Positions 1 to 10,133 of a stretch of DNA of 64,000 bases are shown piece by piece. This DNA is from Charina bottae (lineage: Eukaryota > Chordata > Lepidosauria > Squamata > Charinaidae). Position 1 is the first letter of the stretch. Each line of letters begins with the position of its first letter. Made by a program: the position numbers and the translations under genes. Under the pieces are notes generated by a model. It ran no database searches, was not told where the DNA came from, and saw only the letters and a program-made list of their open reading frames with translations. The stretch covers positions 8,269,001 through 8,333,000 of the forward strand of contig JALMGJ010000006.1 of the NCBI GenBank assembly GCA_023362775.1, given 5' to 3'.

Positions 1-583
1 ATTTCAGAAACCATTCCTCTAAATCCTCAGCTTGGTAATTTCCTTCATAGCTGGGCAATTTAGGCCCCTTTTTTTCTGCTCCCCATGGTATTAAATGTCT
101 GGTTTAAGTATGAAGGATTTGTTTTTGGCTTCTCTGCTTGTTAAAGTGTAAGTGGTACTGTGTAAACGTCTGCATGGAGGAATAACATTTTTGGATATGG
201 GAAGGCAAAGTAGAGCATTGAGTCTCCATCCATATTTCAGAAACTTTGGCATTAATTTTTAGAGTACATAATTCAAAGGCTCAACACCATTATTGACTTA
301 GGATATAAGCCATTATAAAGGACTTGCAGGAATTCAGAAGCAGAATTCTAAACTTTATTTGACCATGAAGTCTATCAGTTAACGTTGAATCTTAAAATCA
401 CCCAGGGTTGATGTGAAACTAAAAGAAGAAATATTACATTCTGCCCTTGGCAGACCTAGTCAAGTCTATCTCTTTCTTTATATTTATGTTTTAATTGGTT
501 TTTTAATGGTTTTTAAGGCTCTGTTTTTAATTGTTTTGTTCAACTGTACGCCACCCAAAGTCATATCCATGAGATGGGCAGCT
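1..583. other. No feature recognised
   Basis: AT-rich unique-looking DNA. The short frame at 413-598 has no recognisable domain and ends in the GATA repeat, so it is not called a gene. Confidence 0.5.
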
Positions 584-585
584 AT

Positions 586-622
<37 letters not shown>
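584..622. repeat. (GATA)n microsatellite
   Basis: About nine uninterrupted tandem GATA/TAGA units. GATA tracts are common in squamate genomes. There are no regulatory features around it. Confidence 0.95.
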
Positions 623-623
<1 letters not shown>

Positions 624-828
624 GATTACAGTGTAAGACCAGTGCAAAAATTAGTTAAAACAACCCAAGTACAATCCAAAAATAGAATAACATTGCAACA
701 ATCTAATACAGGGTGTGCTTCTATTCACAAATCTGGATATGGCGTAACCTTATTACTAAGGCACAAAATCTAGCAATCCATAAGGTAATTTCAGGACTCC
801 TGCCATTTAAGAAAACTTCTGAGGATCA

Positions 829-1779
829 TTGATTAGGACTGCTGGATATATTTTTCCATTAGAGAGTGAATTAATTGCACTTCCACATATCAGAGTCCAC
901 TCTGACTCTGACTCTGACTCTGACTCTGACTCTGACTCTGACTCTGACTCTGACTCTGACTCTGACTCTGAGCTGGGGGAAGCTTGTGCTGAGCAGGGTC
1001 AAAAGGACAGGGCTAACGGACAAACTCGTGATGAGCAGGTGTTAGACAGTCAGGTGCCGAAGGAGCAGGTGCAGTCTAACGAACCCAGGGATGACTCAGC
1101 TGTGCAGGAGAATTCGGAGGAGCTGATTGGTCCAGAACCAAGAACAGGTTCAAAGGCACCAATCACTGCAAGAGAGAGGCGTGCTGAAAAGCGCACCAAA
1201 CAAAGAGAAATCTGATTGGCTCCTGAAGGGAAAAAGTGTGGAGAAAGGAAGATAAAAGGACGCCAGAGCAAGCACCCAGTCGCCGGATACAACCATCCTA
1301 ACAACAACCATCCTAACAACAGCCATCCTACAATCAACCATCCTGACCGCAGCCGTCCTACAAGCAACCGTCCTATTGAGCAACCAACCTTGTCCAGCGG
1401 AGTCCAGCCTGCGTCTGGTTTGGAAGCCTCTCCTGTAGCCACAGAGGAATCAGAGTCTTTCACCATTTCGGAATTGACCCCCGCGGCATCAGAAGCCCAG
1501 TTTGCTTCAGCATCAAGAGGATCAGAGCCTTATCTCGTAGCCTTTCAGCAAAGCCCAGCCAAGAAGGCGTCAGTCGCTTTGGGTGTTCATCAACTCGTGC
1601 CATTAGCTTCACAGCGTTCAGCAGCCTTGGCAAAGCAGCGTTTTGACGCTTCAGTTAAGTACTCCGTTCGTCCTCGTGTGTTTTGTTGCACTAAACCAGT
1701 GCAGCCATGTTCTGCCATTGGGGGGTTTTCTAGCATAGCGCGTCCTGTCCTGCCTAGTCCTTCAGGCAGTGTTGCCTAG
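829..1779 (+). pseudogene. Low-complexity reading frame inside the candidate LTR, one TGA
   Basis: One frame is open from 829 to 1779 apart from a TGA at 1213-1215. The first half encodes a run of Ser-Asp repeats from the TCTGAC array, then an acidic and polar stretch ending in a basic Arg/Lys-rich tail. After the TGA it continues as Asn/His/Pro-rich and Ser/Ala-rich sequence. No domain is recognised. The frame probably reflects repeat composition and an old element ORF rather than a working gene. A similar acidic-then-basic frame occurs in the LTR at 9381-10133. Confidence 0.3.
897..970. repeat. (TCTGAC)n hexanucleotide array
   Basis: About twelve perfect TCTGAC units. In the plus-strand frame they read as Ser-Asp repeats. 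The unit length is a multiple of three, so length change keeps the surrounding frame open. Confidence 0.93.
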
Positions 1780-1990
1780 TAATTTCAGTCCAGTCGCCTA
1801 GTGGTTCCAGACCAGTCTGCCTTGCAGTTCCAGTCCAGTCACCTAGTGGAGCCTGTCCAGTCTGCCATGCAGTTCCAGTCCAGTTGCCTAGTGGTTCCAG
1901 CCCTGTCTGCTTGCAGTTCCAGTTGCCTAGTGGAACCAGTCCAGCCTGCCTTGTAGTTCCAGTCCAGTTGTGGATCTAGTCAAGTACTGT
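1780..1990. repeat. Degenerate ~45-bp tandem repeat
   Basis: Repeated use of CAGTTCCAGTCCAG, GCCTAGTGG and CCAGTCTGCC at intervals of about 40-50 bp, with roughly four to five diverged units. It lies inside the candidate LTR. Confidence 0.6.
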
Positions 1991-2228
1991 TTAACAGTTC
2001 CAGCCCAGTTTCGCCTTGCTGCTTCAAGGAGAATATTGTCAGGTACGCCAGTCCAGTGTAGCTGTGGTCAGAAGGATGGCCTAGAGTAACCATTCCAGTT
2101 CATCCAGTGTGTTTGGAGATGCGCTACATCTGTGTGAATTAATGGACTAAACTTCTGTAAATAACTTCTTGTTTAATAAAGAACATTCTAAAGAATCTCC
2201 AGAGTTGGCTCATAGTCCGAACAGGATA

Positions 2229-2508
2229 CCACATAGAATTTACATCTTAGAAAAGCATGTTCTAGGATTTCAAGTTCAACAGAGGCATAAAGGCATTGGC
2301 TAAGCACCACAGGGATTCCATGAGATCTGCCATCCCTAATTGCAGAGGGGAGGATGTTAAAATGGGCTCTGGACACAGCCTGTTGGTAGCTCTTTAGAAG
2401 ATAAATGACCTGTAGTACAATATATTAAAGAAGTGAAAGAAGGAGGAGGAATCCTCATCCTCATCCTCATCCTCTGTGGTTATGAGTGTTTCCACACAAT
2501 GATTCTGC
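2229..2508. other. No gene; short (TCCTCA)n tract
   Basis: Unique-looking sequence with a small TCCTCA repeat near 2450-2475. No coding or mobile feature recognised. Confidence 0.5.
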
Positions 2509-2513
2509 ACCAG

Positions 2514-2762
2514 TGTCCTGACTTCGAGTGAAGGAAACACGCTGAGACTTGGTGTACAGGCTCTAGTGTTTTATTGTTCTACTCTGCTAGACAGAATCCA
2601 GCTAAACTAAAATGAACTAGTAATGCTCAGAGAATGGGCCCAAGAAATTAGGGCGGTGCCTTCTTCAGCCTCTTACGATGAAAGCAAAGTGATTCGGTAC
2701 TGCACATGCATTTATCCCCCTGGAGGGAGCCCCCTCCTTCTTCACCAGTGATCTCCCTGACA
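2514..2762 (-). mobile_element. Solo LTR, ~270-bp family, copy 1
   Basis: TG...CA ends with a perfect 5-bp duplication ACCAG at 2509-2513 and 2763-2767. On the minus strand the AATAAA signal and its upstream ATTCTGTCT context resemble the LTR at 56378-56647, and the element start, with a downstream GGAAGGAGGG-like motif, also aligns. It is 249 bp, against 268-274 bp for the other copies. No internal retroviral sequence is present. Confidence 0.6.
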
Positions 2763-2767
2763 ACCAG

Positions 2768-3378
2768 TTTGATTACAGGTCTGGGCTCCTGTGATCCCAT
2801 AAAGTGAACAGTGATGGAGAACTGAGTCCTTTTTTTCCCTCCTGGTTCAGACCTCTGTAGCAAAACTGACTGATTGATTGAGATATTTATTTGCAAAAAA
2901 ATTACACGCCTCCCCAATCCAAGTCTCTCTCGACTGATCCAGACTGTCCCAATTATGAAAATCGTCATCCTTTAAAAAACCCAACAACATAAAAACTCAA
3001 GGCAAGTATGACCTTTACAGCCGGACTGTAACATCCAATAATACTATGATCTAACCCAGTGCCTCTAAATTCCACATTCCTGCAAAGGCTCTGAGTTCAC
3101 CCTCTTCTACTGATACTAGCACCTTCTAATATAAACAGTGTCCTTTCTGGTACCCATGTAGTGTCTCCTTTCACAGTATGAAAGGACAACGATCAGTTTT
3201 CTCTTACCTATCTCCTTCCACTACAGAGTTCTTCCACTCTGTCTAATATACCTTTCAGAACCATAAGAAAAGGGTAGAATATTATTTGTCTCCCTCCATA
3301 CAAAAGGTGTCTCCTGGAGTACCCCATACACCCACTGCTACCATTGCATCTATGGCTCCAACCCACCTACATGTTCAC
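2768..3378. other. No feature recognised
   Basis: Apparently unique sequence. The minus-strand frame at 2648-2968 straddles the LTR end and has no domain. Confidence 0.5.
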
Positions 3379-3411
3379 TTCCTTTTGGTACCTCTGGGCT
3401 CAGAACATATC

Positions 3412-3587
3412 AGTTTGTAGAGTCCCTGGTGCTTTCTGAGCTTGGTTGTTTGCTTGCAGACATTTCATTACACAACTAGGGAACATCATCAGTGCTAGGA
3501 CTAGCACTGATGATGTTATCTAGTTGGGTAATGAAACATTTACAAGCCAACAACCAAGCTGAGAGAGCACCAAGGACTCCACAGTTC
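3412..3587. mobile_element. Palindromic (foldback) PLE 3' end
   Basis: Two head-to-head copies of one PLE terminal sequence make arms of about 85 bp around a centre near 3499. The right arm matches the end of the PLE at 21277-22720, including GCACCAAGGACTCCAC. The flanks at 3379-3399 and 3612-3632 look alike (CTTTTGGtACCT against TTTTGGaACCT), which may be an eroded target-site duplication. Confidence 0.75.
3507..3537 (+). ncRNA. Hammerhead-core-like hairpin in PLE terminus
   Basis: CTGATGA, then a hairpin pairing GTTATC with GGGTAA, then GAAAC. This is the order of the hammerhead catalytic core (CUGANGA, stem II, GAAA). One extra nucleotide sits between CTGATGA and the stem, and stems I and III are not evident, so activity is doubtful. 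Confidence 0.35.
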
Positions 3588-3668
3588 AACCCTGAGCTAC
3601 ATATGTATATTCTCTTCTTTTGGAACCTGTCAGTTTCATGCTGTAGTGGCTTAAACCTGCCAATAAAT

Positions 3669-4424
3669 TTTGCTGTTGTTCAGTCGTTTAGTCGTGTCCG
3701 ACTCTTCGTGACCCCATGGACCATAGCACGCCAGGCCTTCCTGTCCTCCACTGTCTCTCGGAGTTTACTCAAGATTCATGTTCATTACATCGGTGATGCT
3801 ATCTAACCATCTCATCCTCTGCCGTCCCCTTCTCCTTCTGCCTTCAGTCTTTCCCAGCATCAGGGTCTTTTCCAGTGAGTCCTCTCTTTGCATTAGGTGG
3901 CCAAAGTATTTGAGCTTCAGCTACAGCATCTGTCCTTCCAATGAGCAGTCAGGGTTGATTTCCTTTAGGATTGACTGGTTTGACCTCCTTGCAGTCCAAG
4001 GGACTCTCAAGAGTCTTCTCCAGCACCACAGTTCGAAAGCATCAATTCTTCGGCACTCAGCCTTCCTCATGGTCCAACTCTCACAGCCATACATTACTAC
4101 TGGGAAAACCATAGCTTTAATTATATGGACCTTTGTCAGCAAGGTGATATCTCTGCTTTTAATATGCTGTCTAGGTTTGCCATAGCTGTCCTCCCAAGGA
4201 GCAAGCGTCTTTTAATTTCATGGCTGCAGTCACCGTCTTGGTGATCTTGGAGCCCAAGAAAATAAAATCTGTCACTGCTTCCATTTCTTCCCCTTCTATT
4301 TACCAGGAAGTGATGGGAACAGATGCCATGGTCTGGGTTTTTTTAATGTTGAGTTTCAAGCCAGCTTTTGCACTCTCCTCTTTCACCCTCATCTAGAGGC
4401 TCTTTAGTTCCTCTTCACTTTGTG
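3669..4424 (-). mobile_element. RTE/BovB LINE, 5'-truncated (lineage 1)
   Basis: The plus strand starts with the BovB 3' tail (GTTCAGTCGTTTAGTCGTGT, complement of the usual GTCGGACACGAC end). Read on the minus strand, it encodes the end of the RTE reverse transcriptase protein, including YGCESWTMRKAE and RRLLRVPWTARRSNQSILKE at 3921-4142. Frameshifts and stops break the frame. The copy carries only the C-terminal third of ORF2 and is inactive. A related copy of the same lineage lies at 49249-49912. Confidence 0.88.
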
Positions 4425-4434
4425 ATGTGCTGTG

Positions 4435-4622
4435 ATGTTGTTGTTGTTGTTCAGTCATTTAGTCATGTCTGACCCTTCGTGACCTCACGGACCATAGCAC
4501 GCCAGGCCTTCCTGCCCTCCACTGTCAGCCGGAGTTTACTCAAATTCATGTTCATTACATCGGTGATGCTATCTAACCATCTCATCCTCTGCCGTCCCCT
4601 TCTCCTTCTGCCTTCAGTCTTC
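4435..4622 (-). mobile_element. RTE/BovB LINE 3' fragment (lineage 1)
   Basis: A second copy of the lineage-1 3' end, starting with a (TTG)n tail and GTTCAGTCATTTAGTC. It directly abuts the previous copy in the same orientation. Only the last ~190 bp is present. Confidence 0.85.
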
Positions 4623-4697
4623 AATAAATACCCTTCTTCAATTGGTCTATTTCTATTTTATAGACATAGGAAGCAGTGGCAATTGCTACGTTTCTTC

Positions 4698-4967
4698 TGT
4701 TGTTGTTTATTCGTTCAGTCACTTCCGACTCTTCGTGACTTCATGGACCCACCCACACCAGAGCTTCCTGTCGGCCGTCACCATCCCCAGCTCCCCAATG
4801 GTTGAGTCCGTCACCTCCACAATACCATCCATCCATCTTGCCCTTGGTCGGCCCCTCTTCCTTTTGCCTTCCACTTTCCCTAGCATCAGCATCTTCTCCA
4901 GGGTATCCTGTCTTCTCATTATGTGGCCAAAGTACTTCAGTTTTGCCTTTAATATCATTCCCTCAAG
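4698..4967 (-). mobile_element. RTE/BovB LINE 3' fragment (lineage 2)
   Basis: The minus strand encodes KLKYFGHIMRRQDTLEKMLM and GKVEGKRKRGRPRARWMDG, the C-terminal tail of RTE ORF2, as in the long element at 11692-16935. Imperfect flanking repeats (GTTTCTTCTG near 4690 and GTTTCTCCTG near 4967) look like a target-site duplication of about 10 bp. Confidence 0.88.
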
Positions 4968-4976
4968 TTTCTCCTG

Positions 4977-5384
4977 TATTCTTTCTTTATCTACACCTAT
5001 CTAGCCTGGTTAAGTTTTTTTCTTTTTTTATGTCTAGCCTTCAAATTGTTTTGAAGGAAAAAAACAAACAAACAGGGAACCATTCAAAACAACTTACAAT
5101 AAGTTAAAACTACTTTAACATGATGGGGAAGTAGAACATTCTAAAATCCCGGCTATTTAAAAACCATAAAACAGCTACAACACAATAGTACAAGACACCA
5201 AAATAGAACACTTCTGATTTCAAAGTCCATTAATAAGAAGATCCACTGGTCTTATTATTTACAGACTAAACAAGGAGAAGGAAGGGGAAGGGGGGAAAAA
5301 CAGGAGTATTTCATTGGCTCATTTGATTCCTCTTCTCCTTGATCTCTTTCCTATTCATCGGCTTACTATAAAAACTTTGCAACT
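4977..5384. other. No feature recognised
   Basis: AT-rich, apparently unique sequence between the RTE fragments and the SINE remnant. Confidence 0.5.
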
Positions 5385-5387
5385 AAA

Positions 5388-5510
5388 AGCCAGTATGGGG
5401 TAGTGGTTAGACATCAGATTCAGATCCTTATTTAACCATGAAACCCCCTGGGTATCTTTGGCCCAACCACGGGGTTATGATGAGGATAAAATGTGGGCGA
5501 CTGGGAATGG
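5388..5510 (+). mobile_element. Degenerate tRNA-headed SINE (Sauria-type)
   Basis: GCCAGTATGGGGTAGTGGTT is the typical tRNA-like head (A box), followed by a diverged middle with GTTATGATGAGGATAAAATG, characteristic of Sauria-type SINEs. It is internally deleted. Confidence 0.55.
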
Positions 5511-5672
5511 AGAATACCAGGTTTATCATCTCAAATCACTGCAAACTATTAATCCAGTATAATTGTATTACATACTGTAGATATACCTGTATGTATGACT
5601 TGGTTCTAGAATGTACTCCCCCCTCCCCCTCCTCTTCTCTCTTCCCTTTTACTTCACATTTTTTAGACTGTG

Positions 5673-6296
5673 ATCTAGAGGGAGGGAGGGATGGAGGGAG
5701 GGAGGGGAGGGGTCAAGAGGAAGGAGGGAGGGAGGGAGGAAGGAAGGAAGGAAATGGGAGGGGAGGGGGAAGGAGGAAGGAAGGGAGGGAGGGAGGGAGG
5801 GAGGGGGGAAGGAAATGGGAAGGGAGGGGGAAGGAAAAAGGGAGGGAGGAAATGGGAGGGGAGGGGACAAGAGGAAGGGAGGAAGAAAGGAAGGAGGGAG
5901 GGAGGGAAGGAAGGAAGGGAGGGAGGGAGGGGGAAGGAGGGAGGGAGGGAGGGAGGGGGAAGGAGAAAGAAAAGGAGGAAATGGGAGGGGAGGGGGCAAG
6001 AGGAAGGGAGGAAGAAAGGAAGGAGGGAGGGAGGGAAGGAAGGAAGGATTGAAGGAAGGGAGGGAGGGAGGGGAGGGGGAAGGAGGGAGGGAGGGAGGGA
6101 GGGAGGGGGAAGGAGAAAGAAAAGGAGGAAATGGGAGGGGAGGGGGCAAGAGGAAGGGAGGGAGAAAGAAAGGTAGGACAGAGGGAAGGACAGAAGGAAA
6201 CGGGAGGGGAGGGGGTGGGGCGGAAGGAAGGAAGGAAGGAAGGAAGGGCAAGGAGGGGCAAGGAGAGGGAAGGAGAAGGGGAAGGGGGAGGAAGGA
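5673..6296 (+). repeat. Long polypurine (GGGA/GGAA)n tract
   Basis: About 620 bp of almost pure purine on the plus strand, built from GGGA, GGAA, GGGG and GAAA units with higher-order repeats of about 130-145 bp (for example the AAAGGAGGAAATGGGAGG motif recurs). All long frames here, on both strands, are composition artefacts. Such DNA can form G-quadruplexes or triplexes. Confidence 0.93.
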
Positions 6297-6299
6297 ATC

Positions 6300-6904
6300 T
6301 GTGGGTGACTGCATTTCTAAATGATCCTCTTGTGTAAAGTTACAGCTTTAGAGTTTTGAAATCAAATGAACCTATTAGGGATAAAGAATCTGACTGGGCT
6401 GTATATGGAGCTTGTCTCCCCTCTTGGCTAACAACCCAGCTTCACCATCCTTTAGAGCACTTAACATATCGCTGCCACTGATGCTGATTTTGAGAATGTT
6501 TGGTTCTATTTGCTGTTGTTTTTTATGGGATAATGCTGCTGGTTTGACGTTTCCTGTGCTCTGGGGATTTTATAACTGACAGCAAATAAAACACTTGGTT
6601 GTCTTTTGGTCTGGGGTGGAAATTTTCCCTGTCGGTGAATAAAACATTTTTTATATTTTATTGTGTTTTTATAGTTCTGCTGGTATCTAACCATAGGAGA
6701 GAAGAGTACCAGGGGACAATGCCAGTTATAAAATGTATCTCTTTGACACCAGAGAAAGCATTCTGCCTCTTCTTTTTTCCCTGCATCTGAAGCAGGTGGT
6801 GGCTGCATGTCAAACATTTTTCAAAAGAAGTGGGGATTTTGCATCATAAAGGGGCTGCAAAACAAGGACATCCTTACATTCCTGTTAATCTGATGGAGCA
6901 TAAT
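6300..6904. other. No feature recognised
   Basis: Apparently unique AT-rich DNA. Two AATAAA motifs near 6590-6645 have no coding context. Confidence 0.5.
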
Positions 6905-7212
6905 ATGCTGCTGCTACTTCCTCCTCTTCTTCCTCTTCCTCTTCCTCTCTCTTCTCTTCTTGCCTCACTTGCCTCATCTCTTCCATGTTGCTGCTGCTGC
7001 TTCTGCTCTCCTCCTCCTCCTCCTCCTCCTCCTCCTCCTCTTCCTCTTCCTCTTCCTCTTCCACCTCTCCTCCTCCTCCCTCTTCTTCCCTCCCATCCTG
7101 TCTCATTCCTCTTCTTGTGCTTCTGCTTCTCCTTCTTATTGTTCCTCCTGTTCTCCCCCCTCACCTTCATGTTCCTCCTTCTCCTTTACCTCCTCCTTCT
7201 CCACCACACCTT
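6905..7212. repeat. Polypyrimidine CTT/CTC-rich tract
   Basis: About 300 bp that is C/T-rich on the plus strand, with a pure (CTC)n core near 7008-7040. The long Leu/Ser/Pro and Glu/Arg frames over it are artefacts of composition. Confidence 0.9.
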
Positions 7213-7886
7213 CAAACTCTGTTTGTCTGTGTTTCTGTGTGAGAACATTGTCACTAACAAACAGTTATTGTCACAAAGAAACTGTTGCCAAACAGGCAAG
7301 CAGTTGCAAGATCAGGGACTTGTGTTGATCCTTATGTTGAGAAGGTGGATGAGCAAGAACCTAGAACGTACAGCAGCAAGAGGGGACATTTTGAAAGCCA
7401 GGGGTTTCAGATAAAGTGTCGGTTTCAGTGGAGAGGGCCACAGTCAATGCAGCACTTGGGGGAGGGGGTGCTATATCACATTTATGAATGAATACAGGCT
7501 GTTCTGTTCCCCTCCCCACCCACCCCCCAGACACTGAAGAAAATTACATTATGTGCAATTCAGGATTTATTTGGGAAACCTTCCAAGACAAATCAGAATT
7601 TGACTGGGAGGGAATCAGAGGAGCAATAAAGTAAGAGTATGAGACATCTCTCCTCTCTTGGGTACCCCTTTCTATAAAATGGGCACTTACACATTGCCAA
7701 AGAACAAATGAGAAGGTACATTTGCTTAAGAAATGCCCTCCTTTGCACACGTTTGGTTAAAAAAAAGGCTATTTTTTTACCCCTGCTGAGAGCTACCCTG
7801 TTCCTTTGAGAGGCCTGCCAGACTAAATGGTGAGTGGAACCAGGTTAAAGCAACATTTAATTCACTTTTAATTAAAGCTTAAATTA
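7213..7886. other. No feature recognised
   Basis: Unique-looking sequence with a short C-rich run near 7508-7530. Confidence 0.5.
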
Positions 7887-7894
7887 CCCTAGTG

Positions 7895-8023
7895 CAGTGT
7901 TTTTTCAAACTTGGCAACTTTAAGAGGTGTGGACTTCAACTCCCAGAATTCCCCAGCATGGCTGGTGAATTCTGGGAGTTGAAGTCCACACCTCTTAAAG
8001 TCGCCAAGTTTGAAAAAACACTG
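7895..8023. mobile_element. Hairpin hAT-like MITE (CAGTGTTT family), copy 1
   Basis: A 129-bp near-perfect palindrome with ends CAGTGTTTTTTCAAAC / GTTTGAAAAAACACTG around ACTTCAACTCCCAGAATTC. Flanks CCCTAGTG (7887-7894) and CACTAGGG (8024-8031) agree at 6 of 8 positions with a CTAG core, like hAT duplications. Related copies lie at 34031, 36789 and 61719. Confidence 0.8.
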
Positions 8024-8112
8024 CACTAGGGTAAAGGTAATAATCTTCTCTAGCTTCAGCTCAGCTTCTGTGTCTTCGTGGACACATCCAAGTAGGCATC
8101 TTCACAGTACAG

Positions 8113-8430
8113 CATAGCTTTCCAAAGTGTGTGTCGCGACACACTACTGCGTCACCTGCGGTGTCCTGGTGTGTTGCGCAAAAACCTGGAAGCGCTGATG
8201 GGGGAACTGAAAGAAGCGGCACCCCTGCCAATCAGTGCCGCCGTTGCCGGTGGCACAGCGGCGGCAGCGGTGGCGCTGATTAGCAGAGGTGCTGCTTCTT
8301 TCGGTTCCCCCCATCAGTGCTTCCAGGTTTTTTGCACGACAGACCAGGACACCGCAGGCCGTGCCGCCGCCTCTGCCTCTGCCGCCGCCGTTGGTGTGTG
8401 TCGCCAACGTGAAAAGTTTGGAAAGCTCTG
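8113..8430. mobile_element. hAT MITE (CAGAGCTTTCC family), copy 1
   Basis: Ends CATAGCTTTCCAAA and TTTGGAAAGCTCTG are inverted repeats, and the inverted similarity runs inward (GTGTGTCGCGACACAC). The GC-rich core holds variable GCC/GGC repeats. The 8-bp flanks CAGTACAG (8105-8112) and CGGTACAG (8431-8438) match at 7 of 8. There is no transposase, so mobilisation would need one in trans. Confidence 0.85.
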
Positions 8431-8438
8431 CGGTACAG

Positions 8439-9182
8439 AAATATTTCTTCACGGCCTTCCTCCATGATTTATTTCCCCCAGCTTCTCAGTCTAGCTTGGC
8501 CATTCCTAGTGGCCTCCCATTCAGTTGTTAAGCTTGGCCTTTGCAATCAGTCAAAACTGGCCAGTTTGGAATTCGTTAATTGGCTTGAAAACCTATCACG
8601 CTCCGTTTCCTCTTGCGTTTGTAACTGGGGAGCTGGGCAATGACCTCAAGAGGCTTCATGCACTCATCCACTTTCTCCCCCCACCAAAAAAAAAATTCTC
8701 TCATGGCAAACCTGTCACAGACTCACTTTCCTTTCTTTGCTAGCATTCCAACCTGCCCGTCTCGCTCATCGGGTCTTTAGATTAGAAATTCCCCATTTAG
8801 CCCTCCTGCCGTTCCAGCTGTGCTGCTTCGTTCATGATAAGCAATCTGCTTCTGGGTTTCTCCGGCTTCTCTTTCTGTGACCTCTGTCACCTTTGAACAA
8901 ATGAATCTTCTTCTCCTTTCGCTTCTGAAGATCTGACGGCAGATAGCACGGTTATTAAGAATGGCTTTTTCTTGCTCTAACAATGACAATTCAGATTTCT
9001 ATGGATTGTCCGAGCAGGGGGGCAAAGTTATTTGCTGCACTAGGAGTTCTATATGTTGATTTTGGAGAGTGAGGATTAAAAATGTAAGTCACAAAGAAGA
9101 CACCTGCTTCTAAACATTGCAGGGTTTGGATGTTGTTGTTTTGTTGTTATTGGCTTTCTGACAAGCTGGTCCTAAAGTATCA
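8439..9182. other. No feature recognised
   Basis: Unique-looking DNA between a hAT MITE and the L2 3' tail. No open frame with a recognisable domain. Confidence 0.5.
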
Positions 9183-9380
9183 TTTATTATTTATTTAATA
9201 TTTATTTATTATTCAAATTTATCACCGCCCATCTCCCCCAACGGGGGACTCTGGGCGGTTTACAACAAAATCAACAGTTAAAAGCCTATAAACATAAAAT
9301 TACAATCCAAACTAGTATAATAAAATAAATAGATAAAAATCCAAGGATAGTAAAATCTCATATAAAAGGGAGGACACTAT

Positions 9381-10133
9381 TGTCCTGGTTCAGCCTCTGC
9401 CCCAGGACTTCAGTGAGGAGTCAGAAGATGAGCTGCCCCTGGTGAACCCCCAGGGGACTGAACCAGACGAGGTCCCAGACACAGGCACGGCCCCAGACGA
9501 AGACCCAGCACCACAGGGCAGTGGGGAGTTGGCAATACCCGAGGCTACAGGGGAGCAAGCTGGGGATGGTGGTTTGTCCCCACCCTCTAGCCAGCAGCCA
9601 GCTGGATCCCATCAGACTACAAGCTCACCTGAATCACCCAAAGGGCAGAGACGGAGGCGTGTGCGCCTCGCCTTAAAGGACAGAAGGAGAAGTGCCCGGT
9701 TAGCTGCAAGAGATTTATGCAGAGGAGAAGTGGAGTCTTTGCAGGACCCAGATGACAGCTCCTAAACTCCTAATAAATAACCAGCAGAGTGGTGAGTGGG
9801 TTGTGGGAGCAATGTAGCATATTGGCTTCACGACCACTCTGGTAACCTGGCTTGATTCCTGATTTCCTGACTCGGTTTGGACTACTGTTACTCTGACTTC
9901 TGGACTCCTTGATTTGGCTTTGACTTCTCGCTGACCTACTTGTTACCACCCCTGACCTGGCTTTGGAATATCGGTTGTCTTCTGGATTAACTCTGACTTC
10001 TGGCAAACGAACTCTGGACTTCTCTCTCAGCTTTTCCCTACAGCATAACTTCTGGCTGTTGGTGAGTGAATTCCTGTCTGCAGCTCACAAGCAGAGACTC
10101 TGTGTAACTTGATACTCGAGGCTAGCCAGCACA
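9381..10133 (+). mobile_element. Solo LTR (753 bp) inserted in L2
   Basis: Starts TGTCCTGG and ends CCAGCACA (TG...CA), with a perfect 5-bp duplication ACTAT at 9376-9380 and 10134-10138. The uninterrupted L2 copy at 38741-39430 reads GGCACTATGGC at the same place, which confirms the empty site. The 5-bp duplication fits Ty3/Gypsy-type or ERV integration. The LTR contains an acidic frame from its left edge to 9765 and an AATAAA at about 9772. The right half is pyrimidine-rich, with repeated CTGACTTCTGG-like words. No internal genes remain. Confidence 0.82.
9382..9765 (+). pseudogene. Acidic then basic reading frame in the solo LTR
   Basis: The frame is open from the LTR edge to a stop at 9763-9765, giving roughly 127 codons. 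It reads Asp/Glu/Pro-rich (SEESEDELPLVNPQG), then Ser/Gln/Pro-rich, and ends in a basic stretch (RRRRVRLALKDRRRSARLAA). I recognise no domain. It could be the end of an element ORF that runs into the LTR, or a chance frame in biased sequence. Confidence 0.3.

Larger units (their letters stand above)
740..2223 (+). mobile_element. Candidate solo LTR, about 1.48 kb
   Basis: The block starts TGGCG and ends GAACA (TG...CA). It is flanked by identical 5-bp repeats GGATA at 735-739 and 2224-2228, as expected of an LTR-retrotransposon target-site duplication. An AATAAA signal lies about 50 bp before the right end. Inside are a TCTGAC hexamer array, a long frame with one TGA, and a degenerate ~45-bp tandem repeat. 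No gag, pol or env homology is visible, so this would be a solo LTR. The boundaries were found by looking for matching flanks, so a chance match is possible. Confidence 0.42.

Noticed and set aside
5438..6337. Several 160-220-codon frames on both strands
   Set aside because: They are Gly/Arg/Glu or Pro/Ser/Leu runs forced by the polypurine tract; no start, domain or conservation.
6830..7414. 194-codon plus frame and Glu-rich minus frames
   Set aside because: Produced by CTT/CTC-rich DNA; overlapping frames on both strands are equally open.
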